A stretch of DNA of 64,000 bases from Melghirimyces thermohalophilus (GCF_900102685.1 NZ_FMZA01000008.1:1-64000), one strand, 5' to 3'. Counted from the stretch's first letter, positions 27,191 through 36,246 are shown. Notes: a model not told the origin generated them from the sequence alone. Program-made: numbers and translations.

Positions 27191-28375
27191 ATGCGATCAC
27201 GTGTGTGTGTTTGGGCACTTTTGTTATGCCTGCCTTTAACGGTACTTCCCAAGCATGCTTGGGCTTCGGAGAAGGGTCTGGCTCCCAAGGCCAAATCGGC
27301 CATCCTGCTGGATGCGGATACAGGAACGGTTTTATATGAGAAAAACAGTGGAGAGAAGCTCCCTCCCGCTAGTATCACCAAGATTATGACCCTGCTTTTG
27401 GTGATGGAAGCGCTGGAAAAGGGGAAGATCTCCTACAGCGATAAGGTACGTGTCAGTGAATATGCCTCGTCGATGGGTGGATCGCAGATTTATCTGGAGA
27501 CCGGCGAGCAGATGGAGTTAAAAGATCTGCTAAAGGCAGTGGCAGTGGCCAGCGCCAATGATGCCTCCGTCGCCTTAGCGGAGCATATCGCCGGCACCGA
27601 GGATGCGTTTGTTGACATGATGAACAAGCGAGCCAAAGAATTGGGGATGAAGGATACTCGCTTTCAAAATCCCAACGGACTGCCGGCGGACGATCACTAC
27701 ACCACTGCCAAAGATGTGGCTATCATGTCGCGGGAATTGTTGAAACACGAGCAAGTGACCCGATATACGCGAATCTATGACGATCACCTCCGTAAAGGAA
27801 CCAAAAATCCCTTCTGGTTGGTCAATACCAATCGGCTGGTGAAATTTTATGAGGGGATGGACGGGCTGAAGACAGGATTTACGGACAAAGCGAAATACTG
27901 CCTGTCTGCCACCGCCAAACGCAAAGATTTTCGGGTGGTCGCGGTAGTGATGGGTGAACCCGATGCAAAAGCTCGGAATCAGGAGATCACCCGGATGTTG
28001 GATTATGCCTTCAACCAATTTACCAACCGGGTGGTTTATAAACGAGGAGAGTGGATCGGTCACTTACGGGTCGATAAAGGGGAGAAAAATCGGATCGAGG
28101 TTCGGGCTCCACGTCAGTTCAGCGTCTTGATGCGAAAAGGAGAATCTCCTGACGATTATCAAACGAGGGTGGAGTGGAAAAATGTCCATGCCCCGGTTCG
28201 TCAGGGACAAGTGCTCGGGACGGTTAAGGTGATCAAGGACGGAAAAACTTTATCGGAGCTGAAACTGCTGTCGGCTCGGGAGATCCCCCGGGCAGGGTTG
28301 TGGAAAACGTTGAAGCGGACCATGGGCGCCATGCTTTTTATACCGGAGGTGGCACCAGCGGAACCGGGAACATAA
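27191..28375 (+). CDS. dacF: D-alanyl-D-alanine carboxypeptidase DacF
   Basis: Low-molecular-weight penicillin-binding protein, 394 residues, exported by a signal peptide (about 1-25, ending HAWA). Active-site motifs: SITK at Ser61, SAN at 121-123, and KTG near 227. The C-terminal third is the PBP5-type domain with a hydrophobic end (TMGAMLFI) that may hold it at the membrane. In Bacillus DacF is a forespore enzyme adjusting cortex cross-linking. Its position just before the spoIIA genes matches, though a MOSC gene now lies between. Confidence 0.92.
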   Translation: MRSRVCVWALLLCLPLTVLPKHAWASEKGLAPKAKSAILLDADTGTVLYEKNSGEKLPPASITKIMTLLLVMEALEKGKISYSDKVRVSEYASSMGGSQIYLETGEQMELKDLLKAVAVASANDASVALAEHIAGTEDAFVDMMNKRAKELGMKDTRFQNPNGLPADDHYTTAKDVAIMSRELLKHEQVTRYTRIYDDHLRKGTKNPFWLVNTNRLVKFYEGMDGLKTGFTDKAKYCLSATAKRKDFRVVAVVMGEPDAKARNQEITRMLDYAFNQFTNRVVYKRGEWIGHLRVDKGEKNRIEVRAPRQFSVLMRKGESPDDYQTRVEWKNVHAPVRQGQVLGTVKVIKDGKTLSELKLLSAREIPRAGLWKTLKRTMGAMLFIPEVAPAEPGT

Positions 28376-28389
28376 ACGATCGGATCGTG

Positions 28390-28426
28390 GCTGTCGGGGC
28401 GGAGAACCTCGACAGCTTTATTTTTT
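28390..28426 (+). terminator. terminator of dacF
   Basis: Stem GCTGTCG/CGACAGC (28390-28396 with 28410-28416) with a 13-nt loop, followed by TTTATTTTTT. Confidence 0.75.
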
Positions 28427-28599
28427 CTGCTTACCAGTGATGGCTGTGGACACCGACGTGTTAACGGGGATATGATCAGGGAAGAATGATGATAGCATCT
28501 GCCCTCTGATTTTGGGCCCGTGTTGGTTGCCACTAGAATGGCTTGTTTGCATGGTTCTGCGGCGATTGCGCAACATCAAGTATTTGGGAGTCGATATGT

Positions 28600-29313
28600 T
28601 TGAATCAACCCGTTATTCAACGGATCATGGTTGGAAAGCCACAAACATTTGGACAAAAAGGGTCAACAGAGCCGATGGATCGCGAGTGGAGAAGTGGAAT
28701 TGTGAAGGATGTCGTAAAAGGAAAAATATGGGCGGGAAAAACGAATCTTGAAGGGGATGGGCAAGCTGATAAAAAGCACCATGGCGGAGCGGAAAAAGCA
28801 ATATTTGCTTATCCTGTTTCTCATTATTCTTATTGGCAACAAAAGTTGAACCGAACGGATTTTAGCATCGGTGCCTTTGGTGAAAACTTAGCGGTCCAAC
28901 ACCTGACAGAGGCTGACATATGTATCGGAGATATTTTTCGTATCGGAGAAATCATGGTACAAGTTTCACAACCAAGGCAACCTTGTTGGAAACCCGCACG
29001 GCGTTGGAAGATAAAAGATCTAGCCCTGCAAATTCAGCAGGAAGGTTTGACAGGCTGGTATTTTCGTGTCCTTAAGGAAGGCTGGATTCAAGAAGGGCAC
29101 ACCCTTCAACTGCTAGAGAGACCGTATCCCCAATGGACGGTTGCCAAATGTAACGATGTGATGCACCATCAAAAACAAGATTTGCAAGCAGCAGCTAGAC
29201 TGGCTCAATGTGAACTTCTGGCTCCAAACTGGCGGAACAGGTTATACAAACGAGCACAGGGCGAGGATCAATCAGATATTCGCAACCGCGTAATCGGCCC
29301 AAATGAAGGATAA
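28600..29313 (+). CDS. MOSC-domain protein (YiiM-like)
   Basis: 237 residues. KHHGGAEKAIFAYPVSHY, IGAFGENLAV, ICIGDIFRIGE and QPRQPCWKPARR are the MOSC/YiiM core, including the conserved Cys in QPCWK. Such proteins bind molybdenum cofactor sulfur and in some cases reduce N-hydroxylated bases. The probable start is TTG at 28600, with only a weak GGGAG before it. The gene is visibly richer in A+T than its neighbours and is inserted between dacF and spoIIAA, with terminators on both sides, which suggests later acquisition. Confidence 0.82.
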   Translation: MNQPVIQRIMVGKPQTFGQKGSTEPMDREWRSGIVKDVVKGKIWAGKTNLEGDGQADKKHHGGAEKAIFAYPVSHYSYWQQKLNRTDFSIGAFGENLAVQHLTEADICIGDIFRIGEIMVQVSQPRQPCWKPARRWKIKDLALQIQQEGLTGWYFRVLKEGWIQEGHTLQLLERPYPQWTVAKCNDVMHHQKQDLQAAARLAQCELLAPNWRNRLYKRAQGEDQSDIRNRVIGPNEG

Positions 29314-29347
29314 ATTCTACTGGGAGAAGACGTGTCCAGCCTCTTAT

Positions 29348-29369
29348 GTCGGGTTTTCCCGACTTTTTT
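29348..29369 (+). terminator. terminator of the MOSC gene
   Basis: GTCGGG/CCCGAC stem with a TTTT loop (29348-29353 with 29358-29363), followed by T6. Confidence 0.85.
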
Positions 29370-29462
29370 CTTGTTTTGTCAAAGAGGAGGGACTATTTAA
29401 GACCTTGTAGAAAGGGAAAGCAACACCGGATTTCACTGTCGAACAGGAGTGAATAAAAAAAG

Positions 29463-29816
29463 ATGAGCTTACATGTGGATGTCTCTCATTATCACCACGT
29501 TCTCCTGGTCCGTCTGTCAGGTGAGCTGGATCATCATACCTCCGCCAGCCTCAGGGAACGGATTGACTTAGAGCTGTCCAAGGGAATTTATGCCCACCTG
29601 ATATTTAATCTGTCCGATCTCTTCTTTATGGACAGCTCGGGACTCGGGGTGATCTTGGGCCGCTATCGCCGTGTCTCAGAAATGGGTGGCAAAATGGTCA
29701 TCTGCTCGATTCAACCTTCCATTCATCGGTTGTTTGATCTGTCGGGAATGTTTAAAATTCTGCCATTGTGTGATGATGAGAAGACAGCCCTCAACGTTTG
29801 CGGGGTGGCGTCATGA
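29463..29816 (+). CDS. spoIIAA: anti-sigma-F factor antagonist SpoIIAA
   Basis: STAS-domain protein of 117 residues. In its unphosphorylated form it binds SpoIIAB and frees sigma-F in the forespore. The phosphorylated serine lies in [10 protein letters not shown] at Ser58, the same position as in Bacillus. ATG at 29463. The stop overlaps the spoIIAB start (ATGA). No convincing sigma-H promoter was found upstream. Confidence 0.95.
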   Translation: MSLHVDVSHYHHVLLVRLSGELDHHTSASLRERIDLELSKGIYAHLIFNLSDLFFMDSSGLGVILGRYRRVSEMGGKMVICSIQPSIHRLFDLSGMFKILPLCDDEKTALNVCGVAS

Positions 29817-30268
29817 CTGATGTACATACCAACCATATGGAACTGAAGTTTGCCAGTCGTTCGGAAAACGAATCCTTCGCCCGAGTGGCGGTGGCCTCCT
29901 TTGTTTCACAGTTGGATCCAACTATGGAGGAGTTGACGGATATCAAAACCGTCGTGTCGGAAGCGGTGACCAATGCGGTGATCCACGGCTACGAAGAAAG
30001 AACAGACGGGGTGATCACCATCCGCACGGATATTGAGAATGACCAGGTCAGTATTTTGATCGAGGATCAAGGGGTGGGGATCGACGACGTGGAGCAAGCC
30101 CGACAACCCCTTTACACCTCAAAACCGGAACTGGAACGTTCCGGGATGGGATTCACCATTATGGAAAATTTTATGGATCAAGTGGAAATTGCCTCTTCTG
30201 TGGGAAAAGGGACCCGGATCCGCCTCGTCAAAAAGCTGAAAACCCACCGCCAGGCCATAGGAAACTGA
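29813..30268 (+). CDS. spoIIAB: anti-sigma-F factor / serine kinase SpoIIAB
   Basis: GHKL-fold protein (151 residues) that binds and inhibits sigma-F and phosphorylates SpoIIAA. Nucleotide-binding motifs are [12 protein letters not shown] (N box), EDQGVGIDD (G1) and [10 protein letters not shown] (G2). ATG at 29813 overlaps spoIIAA by 4 bp. The sigF start follows 9 bp after its stop. Confidence 0.95.
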   Translation: MTDVHTNHMELKFASRSENESFARVAVASFVSQLDPTMEELTDIKTVVSEAVTNAVIHGYEERTDGVITIRTDIENDQVSILIEDQGVGIDDVEQARQPLYTSKPELERSGMGFTIMENFMDQVEIASSVGKGTRIRLVKKLKTHRQAIGN

Positions 30269-30277
30269 GGGTTGCCC

Positions 30278-31045
30278 ATGGATTCCGATGTGCGTAATTC
30301 GCGGCATAAGCATTTGTCCGATCGTGAAGTGAAATCGCTGATCGACAAGAGCCAACAGGGGGATACGGATGCCCGGGACCGGTTGATCAAGCACAATATT
30401 CGTCTGGTCTGGTCGGTGGTACAACGCTTTCTCAACCGGGGTTATGAGGCGGAAGATTTGTTCCAAATCGGGTGTATCGGCCTGTTAAAGGCGGTGGACA
30501 AATTTGACCTGAATTACGATGTCAAGTTTTCCACCTACGCGGTCCCGATGATTATCGGGGAGATTCAGCGGTTTCTACGTGACGATGGCATGGTGAAGGT
30601 TAGTCGTTCTTTGAAAGAGTTATCCAACCGGGTGCGAAAACATAAGGATGAATTGGCCAAAAAACTGGGCCGCGCTCCGACAGTCCACGAGTTGGCAGAA
30701 GAGATGGGGGTGGCGGCGGAGGAGATCGTCTTCGCTCAGGAAGCCAACCGTTCCCCCGCGTCGATCCATGAAACGGTGTTTGAGAATGATGGGGATCCGA
30801 TCACGTTGATGGATCAAATAGCCGACGAGTCGGAGGAAAGCTGGTTTGACAAAATCGCACTCAAGCAAGCGATTAACCGCTTGAACGAACGGGAGCGTTT
30901 GATCGTTTTTCTCCGCTTTTTCAAAGATCAGACGCAAAGCGAGGTGGCGGACCGTCTCGGGATCTCGCAAGTGCAGGTTTCCCGCTTAGAAAAGAAGATT
31001 ATCCATCGGATGAGGGAATCGATCGACGACACGGAAAGTGGATGA
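30278..31045 (+). CDS. sigF: forespore RNA polymerase sigma factor SigF
   Basis: Sigma-70-family factor, 255 residues, the first forespore-specific sigma. Region 2 (RLIKHNIRLVWSVVQRF, YEAEDLFQIGCIGLLKAV in part) and region 4 (LGISQVQVSRLEKKII helix-turn-helix) are clear. ATG 30278 has GAGGG 6 nt before it. It ends the spoIIAA-AB-sigF operon, whose order equals Bacillus, and is followed by a strong terminator. Confidence 0.96.
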   Translation: MDSDVRNSRHKHLSDREVKSLIDKSQQGDTDARDRLIKHNIRLVWSVVQRFLNRGYEAEDLFQIGCIGLLKAVDKFDLNYDVKFSTYAVPMIIGEIQRFLRDDGMVKVSRSLKELSNRVRKHKDELAKKLGRAPTVHELAEEMGVAAEEIVFAQEANRSPASIHETVFENDGDPITLMDQIADESEESWFDKIALKQAINRLNERERLIVFLRFFKDQTQSEVADRLGISQVQVSRLEKKIIHRMRESIDDTESG

Positions 31046-31046
31046 C

Positions 31047-31067
31047 AGCCCCCTAGGGGGCTTTTTT
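31047..31067 (+). terminator. terminator of the spoIIA operon
   Basis: Seven-bp stem AGCCCCC/GGGGGCT with a 2-nt apex (31047-31053 with 31056-31062) and T6, right after the sigF stop. Confidence 0.85.
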
Positions 31068-31097
31068 GTATGGCCGGTTTACAGATATCGCATACTA
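31068..31097 (+). promoter_or_regulatory. possible sigma-G promoter of the spoVA operon
   Basis: GTATG (31068-31072), 18-bp spacer, CATACTA (31091-31097). The -10 fits the sigma-G consensus CATnMTA exactly; the -35 fits gMATR at four of five positions. It starts immediately after the sigF terminator, 30 bp before spoVAA. In Bacillus spoVA is sigma-G-dependent. Confidence 0.5.
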
Positions 31098-31126
31098 TAG
31101 GCGACCGGTGATGGGAGGGAACGCCG

Positions 31127-31750
31127 ATGGCCTCCGAACAGGCTTTTCTTCAGATGAAAAAGCGAGTTCAGGCACTCCCCGGCCAGCTGCTGCGGGTGGG
31201 TGACGTGGCTGATATCTTGGCTGAAGGCAAGGAAGCGTTCGAAGGGATCCCGGTCGCCCGGTTCGGGAAGACAGAGGGGAATATGGCCGTGGTGGAACTG
31301 ATGGAGGTGCTTCAAGTGATCCGCGAAAAAGAACCGGCCTTGGACATCCACACCATCGGTCCTCCCCAAACACTGGTGGAATTTAAGACACCAGAACCTG
31401 TGCCTCGTTGGTTTGCCTTGGCGGGGGTGTGGGCGCTGTTATTTGTGGGTTCCGGATTGGCGATCATGAATTTCCATACAGATGTCAGTATGGAGCAAGT
31501 CCACCAGCGAATCTATTATCTGGTTACCGGAGCGTACAACGATCGGCCGCTCATCCTGCAAATCCCTTACTCCTTAGGTATCGGTTTAGGGATGGTGCTC
31601 TTTTTCAACCATGTGTTTAAGCGAAAATTGAATGATGAGCCCAGTCCACTGGAATTGGAAGTTTTTCTGTATCAGGAAAATATCGACCAGTATGTGATTG
31701 ATCACGAGAAATCACAAAAACGGAGAGGTCCTCGTGTCCCTTTTGGATAG
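31127..31750 (+). CDS. spoVAA: stage V sporulation protein AA
   Basis: Membrane protein (207 residues) of the spoVA group, needed with the other SpoVA proteins for dipicolinic acid movement across the forespore inner membrane. A soluble N-terminal domain of about 90 residues is followed by two hydrophobic spans (about 98-116 and 145-160). Length equals Bacillus SpoVAA. ATG after GGGAGGG. It overlaps spoVAB by 17 bp. Confidence 0.9.
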   Translation: MASEQAFLQMKKRVQALPGQLLRVGDVADILAEGKEAFEGIPVARFGKTEGNMAVVELMEVLQVIREKEPALDIHTIGPPQTLVEFKTPEPVPRWFALAGVWALLFVGSGLAIMNFHTDVSMEQVHQRIYYLVTGAYNDRPLILQIPYSLGIGLGMVLFFNHVFKRKLNDEPSPLELEVFLYQENIDQYVIDHEKSQKRRGPRVPFG

Positions 31751-32150
31751 CTTCCTGTTAGCCTTTATTGGATTAGCGGGAGGAGTGGCTGTAGGCAGTG
31801 GTTTTGTCGCCTTTTTGACAGTGTTGGATATCGTCCCCCGATTAACGGCTATGACCCGAACCCGAAAACGGGTGCCATGGTATGAAACAGCTTTGGTGAT
31901 GGGGGCGCTCCTGTTCACACTGGCTGACTTTCGGGGATGGATTTTTTCCCTGCTGCCTGTTGCAACCGGGTTCATCGGGTTGTTATGCGGTACTTTCGTC
32001 GGCTTTCTAACCGGCGCCCTTACGGAAGTGGTCAATGTGTTACCGATTCTGGCCAAACGAATCCGTATGGAATCCAGGATTTTCTGGCTGTTGATGGCGA
32101 TGGTGCTGGGGAAGGTGGCCGGGTCTCTGTTCCAGTGGTTGATCTTCTAA
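31734..32150 (+). CDS. spoVAB: stage V sporulation protein AB
   Basis: Membrane protein of 138 residues with about four hydrophobic spans ([19 protein letters not shown] near the start). It matches SpoVAB in length and pattern. GTG at 31734 has GGAGAGG before it, inside the end of spoVAA. In Bacillus spoVAC and spoVAD would follow; here the next gene is spoVAEb. Confidence 0.9.
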   Translation: MSLLDSFLLAFIGLAGGVAVGSGFVAFLTVLDIVPRLTAMTRTRKRVPWYETALVMGALLFTLADFRGWIFSLLPVATGFIGLLCGTFVGFLTGALTEVVNVLPILAKRIRMESRIFWLLMAMVLGKVAGSLFQWLIF

Positions 32151-32175
32151 GGATGACGTAAGGGAGGTATGTCAG

Positions 32176-32529
32176 ATGGGTTCTTTTTGGTCTGCATTTC
32201 TAGTCGGTGGTCTGATCTGTGTGATCGGCCAATTGTTGCTTGATCTCACGGAGATGACACCGGCCCATGTATTGAGCACATTGGTGGTAGGCGGTGCGGT
32301 GTTAGACGGATTGGGTTGGTATGAACCTCTGATCAAATTTGCCGGTGCCGGAGCGACGGTTCCAATCACCAGTTTTGGGAACTCCTTGGTTCACGGTGCC
32401 CTGTCCGAAGCGAAAACCAGCGGATTTATCGGTGTGTTGTCGGGGATATTTGAAATTACCAGCGCGGGGATTTCCGCCGCCGTACTTTTCGGCTTTTTAA
32501 CCGCTCTGATCTTTCGACCGAGGGGATAA
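32176..32529 (+). CDS. spoVAEb: stage V sporulation protein AE (SpoVAEb)
   Basis: Membrane protein of 117 residues with SpoVAC/AEb-family motifs [15 protein letters not shown] and [17 protein letters not shown]. The length and the sequence [18 protein letters not shown] identify it as AEb and not AC, which is longer. GGGAGGT precedes the ATG. It is part of the channel-forming membrane set in other spore formers, where SpoVAC and SpoVAD accompany it; neither is present at this locus. Confidence 0.88.
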   Translation: MGSFWSAFLVGGLICVIGQLLLDLTEMTPAHVLSTLVVGGAVLDGLGWYEPLIKFAGAGATVPITSFGNSLVHGALSEAKTSGFIGVLSGIFEITSAGISAAVLFGFLTALIFRPRG

Positions 32530-32532
32530 GCG

Positions 32533-33108
32533 GTGGCTCCGAGACAGGTAATTTTGATCACTGATGGAGATCGGGTGGCCAAGGAGACTGTGGAAGAGGT
32601 GGCTCGTCAGGTGGGAGGTCGCTGTATTTCTGCTTCCGCCGGCAATCCCACTCCCCTGACTGGGCTGGAGTTGGTGGAACAGATCCAAATGGCTGCACAT
32701 GATCCGGTATTGGTGATGTTTGATGACAGCGGATCAGCGGGAAAAGGACGCGGGGAACAAGCCCTGGAGTACGTGATGAGGCATCCTGAAGTGGAAGTGC
32801 TGGGGGTGGTAGCAGTCGCTTCCAATTGTTATCCGGTACAAGGGACACCGGTGGATATCGCTTTGGACCGAGAAGGACGGATCGTGGAAAGCAGTGTGGA
32901 TAAAGACGGGTTGGAAATGATCGATGCTCCTTTGCATATCTTCGGTGATACGCTTGATGTACTCAACGCACATCAAGTGCCGATTATCATCGGAGTGGGA
33001 GATGTGGGTAAAATGGATCACTATGATGACCCTCTGTGGGGGGCCCCTGTAACCACTAAAGCTGTGCGAATGATACTCGATTATCACAAGGACAGCCCGA
33101 CGGAATAA
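32533..33108 (+). CDS. spoVAEa: stage V sporulation protein AEa
   Basis: Soluble protein of 191 residues (no membrane span) matching SpoVAEa: VILITDGDRVAKETVEEVA at the N-terminus, VMFDDSGSAGKGRGE in the middle. Precise biochemical function is unknown. GTG start 3 bp after the spoVAEb stop. It is the last gene of the short spoVA operon; no spoVAF homologue follows, and the lysA leader begins shortly after. Confidence 0.87.
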   Translation: MAPRQVILITDGDRVAKETVEEVARQVGGRCISASAGNPTPLTGLELVEQIQMAAHDPVLVMFDDSGSAGKGRGEQALEYVMRHPEVEVLGVVAVASNCYPVQGTPVDIALDREGRIVESSVDKDGLEMIDAPLHIFGDTLDVLNAHQVPIIIGVGDVGKMDHYDDPLWGAPVTTKAVRMILDYHKDSPTE

Positions 33109-33125
33109 GTTGGGTGAAATGTCTC

Positions 33126-33154
33126 TTGGCAGCGGGAATCGATTATGGTAGTCT
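33126..33154 (+). promoter_or_regulatory. possible promoter of the lysA leader
   Basis: TTGGCA (33126-33131), 17-bp spacer, TAGTCT (33149-33154), about 40 bp before the lysine aptamer. The -10 is weak. Confidence 0.4.
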
Positions 33155-33203
33155 TATTAAAAACAAAATGCTCGGTACTCATTACATGGATTCATCTCCT
33201 ATG

Positions 33204-33417
33204 AGTAGAGGCGCGGAACGCATCAGTACCGTCCCGGAGAAGGGCATCGAGGAAAGGGCGGAAAAGGGCGTTCTGCCGAAGTGTGGGTGGCTGCCGCAAC
33301 CGCCCTCGCTGGTCGGCTTGCTGAAAAAGGAGTCGGCTGCCGCGGTCGAGCCGCGGAGCGCTACCGTGAGGAAGACTGTTCAAAAAGCGACAGACGTCTT
33401 CGTCCGTTGCTTTTTTT
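33204..33417 (+). promoter_or_regulatory. lysine riboswitch (L box) with terminator
   Basis: The leader contains the L-box landmarks AGTAGAGGCGCGG at its start, GCCGAAGTGTGGGTGGC in the centre, and GAGCGCTACCGTGAGGAA at the end of the aptamer. A terminator stem AAGC...GCTT with one mismatch (33385-33396 with 33401-33412) and T7 follows, 26 bp before lysA. Lysine binding should favour termination and shut off lysA. The 334-bp gap from spoVAEa to lysA holds only this and its promoter. Confidence 0.9.
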
Positions 33418-33442
33418 ATTTGATAGGAGAGGAGAGCTTTTC

Positions 33443-34768
33443 ATGCAGCTGAGGGGAACCAGCCGTATCAACGAACAGGGGCATCTCGAGATCGGCGGGG
33501 TGGACAGCGTCGATTTGAGCAGGCGCTTTGGGACGCCGCTATATGTGATGGATGAACAGATGATCCGGGAGCGGATGCGTGCCTTTATCAATGCCTTCCG
33601 CAAAACAGGACTCTCTTTCCAAGTGGCCTATGCCAGCAAAGCCTTCAGCACCTTGGCCATGTGCCGTCTAGTGGAGGAAGAAGGACTGTACCTGGATGTG
33701 GTTTCCGACGGTGAATTGTATACTGCCTTAAAAGCTAACTTTCCCCCGGAACGGATCTATTTTCACGGAAACAACAAGACACCGGAAGAACTGGAGATGG
33801 GCTTAAAAGCGGGGATCGGTTGGTTTGTGGTGGATAATTTCACCGAACTTTCCCTGCTGAACTCCCTGGCTCAACGTGAAGGGATTACCGTGCGCATCTT
33901 GCTTCGAACCACCCCCGGAGTGGAAGCCCATACCCATGATTACATTCAGACCGGTCAAGAAGACTCCAAGTTTGGTTTCGATCTGGGTAATGGTCAGGTA
34001 AAACGGGCGATCCAACAATCGCTTCAATCGGAAAGGCTTCAATTGGATGGATTTCATTGTCACATTGGTTCGCAAATTTTTGGAGCGGAAGGTTTTCGCC
34101 TGGCAGTGCAAAAAATGGCTGCGTTAACCCGGGAGAGTCGGGCGGTCTTTGGGTTTCATCCCCGGATTCTCAATCTCGGCGGAGGATTTGGCATCCGTTA
34201 TCAGGCGAGCGATCGGCCGATTCCGATAGAAGAATATGTTTCTGCGATTGCTGAAGAGATTCGGGCCGGTTTTTCCGGTGAAACGTGTCCGGAAATATGG
34301 TTGGAGCCGGGCCGGAGTATCGTGGGAGAGGCCGGAACCACCCTCTATCGCGTAGGCTCGACTAAGGAAGTACCCGGGATTCGGAAATATGTTGCGGTAG
34401 ACGGCGGAATGAACGATAATCCTCGCCCTGCTCTCTATCAAGCCACCTATGAAGCGATCGTGGCTAATCGGGCGGCAGAAACACCGCAAGAACGTATATC
34501 TGTCGCTGGTAAACTATGCGAATCCGGGGATATGTTAATCTGGGATTTAGATGTGCCCAAAGTGGAGACCGGGGATGTGTTGGCGGTGCTGTCCACCGGT
34601 GCCTACAATTATTCCATGGCCAATAATTACAATCGTCTCCGCCGCCCCGCTGTGGTGTTCGTACGAGATGGTCAAGCGGATCTCGTGGTGCAGCGGGAAC
34701 GGTTAGATGATCTTTTGCAAAACGATCGGATTCCTGAACGGATGATGGCGGTAGAACCGGTGGAATAA
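33443..34768 (+). CDS. lysA: diaminopimelate decarboxylase
   Basis: PLP enzyme (441 residues) that makes L-lysine from meso-diaminopimelate, the last step of the pathway. The PLP lysine is in AYASKAF (Lys66); HCHIGSQ, GGGFGIRY and EPGRSIV bind cofactor; CESGDML supplies the second-subunit Cys. ATG at 33443 after GGAGAGG. Upstream in-frame codons fall inside the riboswitch and are not used. Controlled by the preceding L box. Confidence 0.95.
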   Translation: MQLRGTSRINEQGHLEIGGVDSVDLSRRFGTPLYVMDEQMIRERMRAFINAFRKTGLSFQVAYASKAFSTLAMCRLVEEEGLYLDVVSDGELYTALKANFPPERIYFHGNNKTPEELEMGLKAGIGWFVVDNFTELSLLNSLAQREGITVRILLRTTPGVEAHTHDYIQTGQEDSKFGFDLGNGQVKRAIQQSLQSERLQLDGFHCHIGSQIFGAEGFRLAVQKMAALTRESRAVFGFHPRILNLGGGFGIRYQASDRPIPIEEYVSAIAEEIRAGFSGETCPEIWLEPGRSIVGEAGTTLYRVGSTKEVPGIRKYVAVDGGMNDNPRPALYQATYEAIVANRAAETPQERISVAGKLCESGDMLIWDLDVPKVETGDVLAVLSTGAYNYSMANNYNRLRRPAVVFVRDGQADLVVQRERLDDLLQNDRIPERMMAVEPVE

Positions 34769-34775
34769 AAAAGAG

Positions 34776-34800
34776 AGCGCCTTTTTTAGGGCGCTTTTTT
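34776..34800 (+). terminator. terminator of lysA
   Basis: Stem AGCGCC/GGCGCT (34776-34781 with 34790-34795), with T6 following. Confidence 0.85.
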
Positions 34801-34861
34801 CTATATCGAAAGGTAGAGGGGGTCGATCATTGGTTGTGTTTTCACCCTGCACTTTTCCATA

Positions 34862-34891
34862 TTGAAGGAATTGAACCACCTCTAGTATACT
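34862..34891 (+). promoter_or_regulatory. possible sigma-A promoter of the M23 peptidase gene
   Basis: TTGAAG (34862-34867), 18-bp spacer, TATACT (34886-34891). The leader then carries a perfect TCTTCCT/AGGAAGA hairpin (34904-34920) without a T run. Confidence 0.5.
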
Positions 34892-35026
34892 ATCAACTAG
34901 GCCTCTTCCTAGCAGGAAGAATGTTTGACCGGATGTCTTTTTCGTACATAGCGAACAGTTTTGCATTTTTTGTCGTCTTATGAGAAGGACAACCGGTGAT
35001 TCCGCAACGGAAAGGGTGATAAGGTT

Positions 35027-36103
35027 TTGAAATCTCAGGGAGAGGGCGGGTGGAAACGGTCGGCGATCTCGATCACGGCATCACTGGCATTAGCCTTCTC
35101 CATCTGGCCGACGAATCTCGTCTATGCAGATAAAGAGGATGAGGTAAAGCAGGATTTAAAGGACAACCAGAAGGAACAGAAGGCAACCAAAGCTGAGATC
35201 GAGAAAGTGAAAAAGACCGTCGACAAATACAAAAAGGAACTGAAGCCGCTGGAAGAGGATCTTGAAAAGGCGAAAAAGAAGGAAGAGAAAGCCAAGGAAA
35301 AGCTGAAGGATGCAAAAGAAGAGCTGGATAAAGTAGATGATCAATACAAGTCCAGCGTTCGATCGATGTACATCCATGGCGGCTCCAATCAGATGCAGTC
35401 GCTTTTGACAGCTAGTTCCTTCGAGCAGTTCCTGGCTCGCTTTGAGGTGCTCCGTTTGATCATCAAGCAAGATTTCGAGGTGGTCAAGGAGTACTATGAA
35501 CAAAAAGAAAAAGCGGAAAAGGCCCGAAACGAGATCCGTCAAGCAAGGAAAAAAGTGGAGGAAAAGACCAAGAAGGCTCGCAAGAAATATGAAAAGATGA
35601 CCGCTTTGTTGGAGAAACATGAATCCACCCTATCCCAGCTGAAAGAAAAAGAGATGGACTACCGCAAAACCTTATCCCAGTTAAACCTGGAGCATTTAAA
35701 AGCTGGCAATTTCCCATACCAAGGTCCCCTGCAGAAACCGGTAAATGGTGCGGTGACCTCTGGTTATGGACCCAGGGGTGGGGAGTTCCACACGGGAATC
35801 GATTTTGACGGCAACACCTCCACTCCGATCTACGCTGCGGCCAACGGTCGGGTGATCCGAGCCCAAAGTTGTAGCTGCGGTTATGGCTATTACATCATGA
35901 TCGACCACGGCGGCGGCGTGTTTTCGCTATATGCCCATATGTGGTCCTGGCAATCCAGGGTCTCCGTGGGAGATGTAGTAAAGAAAGGCCAGCAGATCGC
36001 TTCGGTTGGCAACAACGGCCGTTCCACTGGTTCCCACCTTCACTTTGAAGTTCATAAAGGGTCGCCCGGGAACTATACCAATCCATGGCCCTACTTGGAA
36101 TGA
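35027..36103 (+). CDS. exported coiled-coil M23 peptidase (murein hydrolase, EnvC/CwlO-like)
   Basis: 358 residues. A signal peptide (about 1-35, ending VYA) leads to a long Lys/Glu-rich coiled coil (about 38-225, with a less charged break near 110-150), then an M23/LytM domain. Zinc ligands are His and Asp in HTGID (near 255) and His in HLHFEV (near 337-339). It probably cleaves peptidoglycan cross-bridges, or activates another hydrolase, at the cell surface; the coiled coil may bind a membrane FtsEX-type partner, which is inference. TTG start at 35027. Monocistronic with its own promoter and terminator. Confidence 0.88.
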   Translation: MKSQGEGGWKRSAISITASLALAFSIWPTNLVYADKEDEVKQDLKDNQKEQKATKAEIEKVKKTVDKYKKELKPLEEDLEKAKKKEEKAKEKLKDAKEELDKVDDQYKSSVRSMYIHGGSNQMQSLLTASSFEQFLARFEVLRLIIKQDFEVVKEYYEQKEKAEKARNEIRQARKKVEEKTKKARKKYEKMTALLEKHESTLSQLKEKEMDYRKTLSQLNLEHLKAGNFPYQGPLQKPVNGAVTSGYGPRGGEFHTGIDFDGNTSTPIYAAANGRVIRAQSCSCGYGYYIMIDHGGGVFSLYAHMWSWQSRVSVGDVVKKGQQIASVGNNGRSTGSHLHFEVHKGSPGNYTNPWPYLE

Positions 36104-36104
36104 T

Positions 36105-36142
36105 AGAAAAAGCTTCTTCCCAACAGGGGAGAAGCTTTTTCT
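36105..36142 (+). terminator. terminator of the M23 peptidase gene
   Basis: Nearly perfect 17-bp stem (36105-36121 with 36126-36142) ending in T5. Confidence 0.9.
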
Positions 36143-36246
36143 GTGGAGAATTTGTGCCTCTTTAGCTCCGGAAGGGTTAGGCGGAATCCTTCTGTGTTAA
36201 AATGGTTTGCGACAACCCTGAGAAATGAGAGAGGGGGTTTTAGATC

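Noticed and set aside
29370-29462. Sigma-H promoter for spoIIAA
   Set aside because: An AGGAGGG stretch is present, but no -10 of the right type lies at the right distance.
33114-33452. Plus-strand open frame before lysA
   Set aside because: It coincides with the lysine riboswitch and its terminator.
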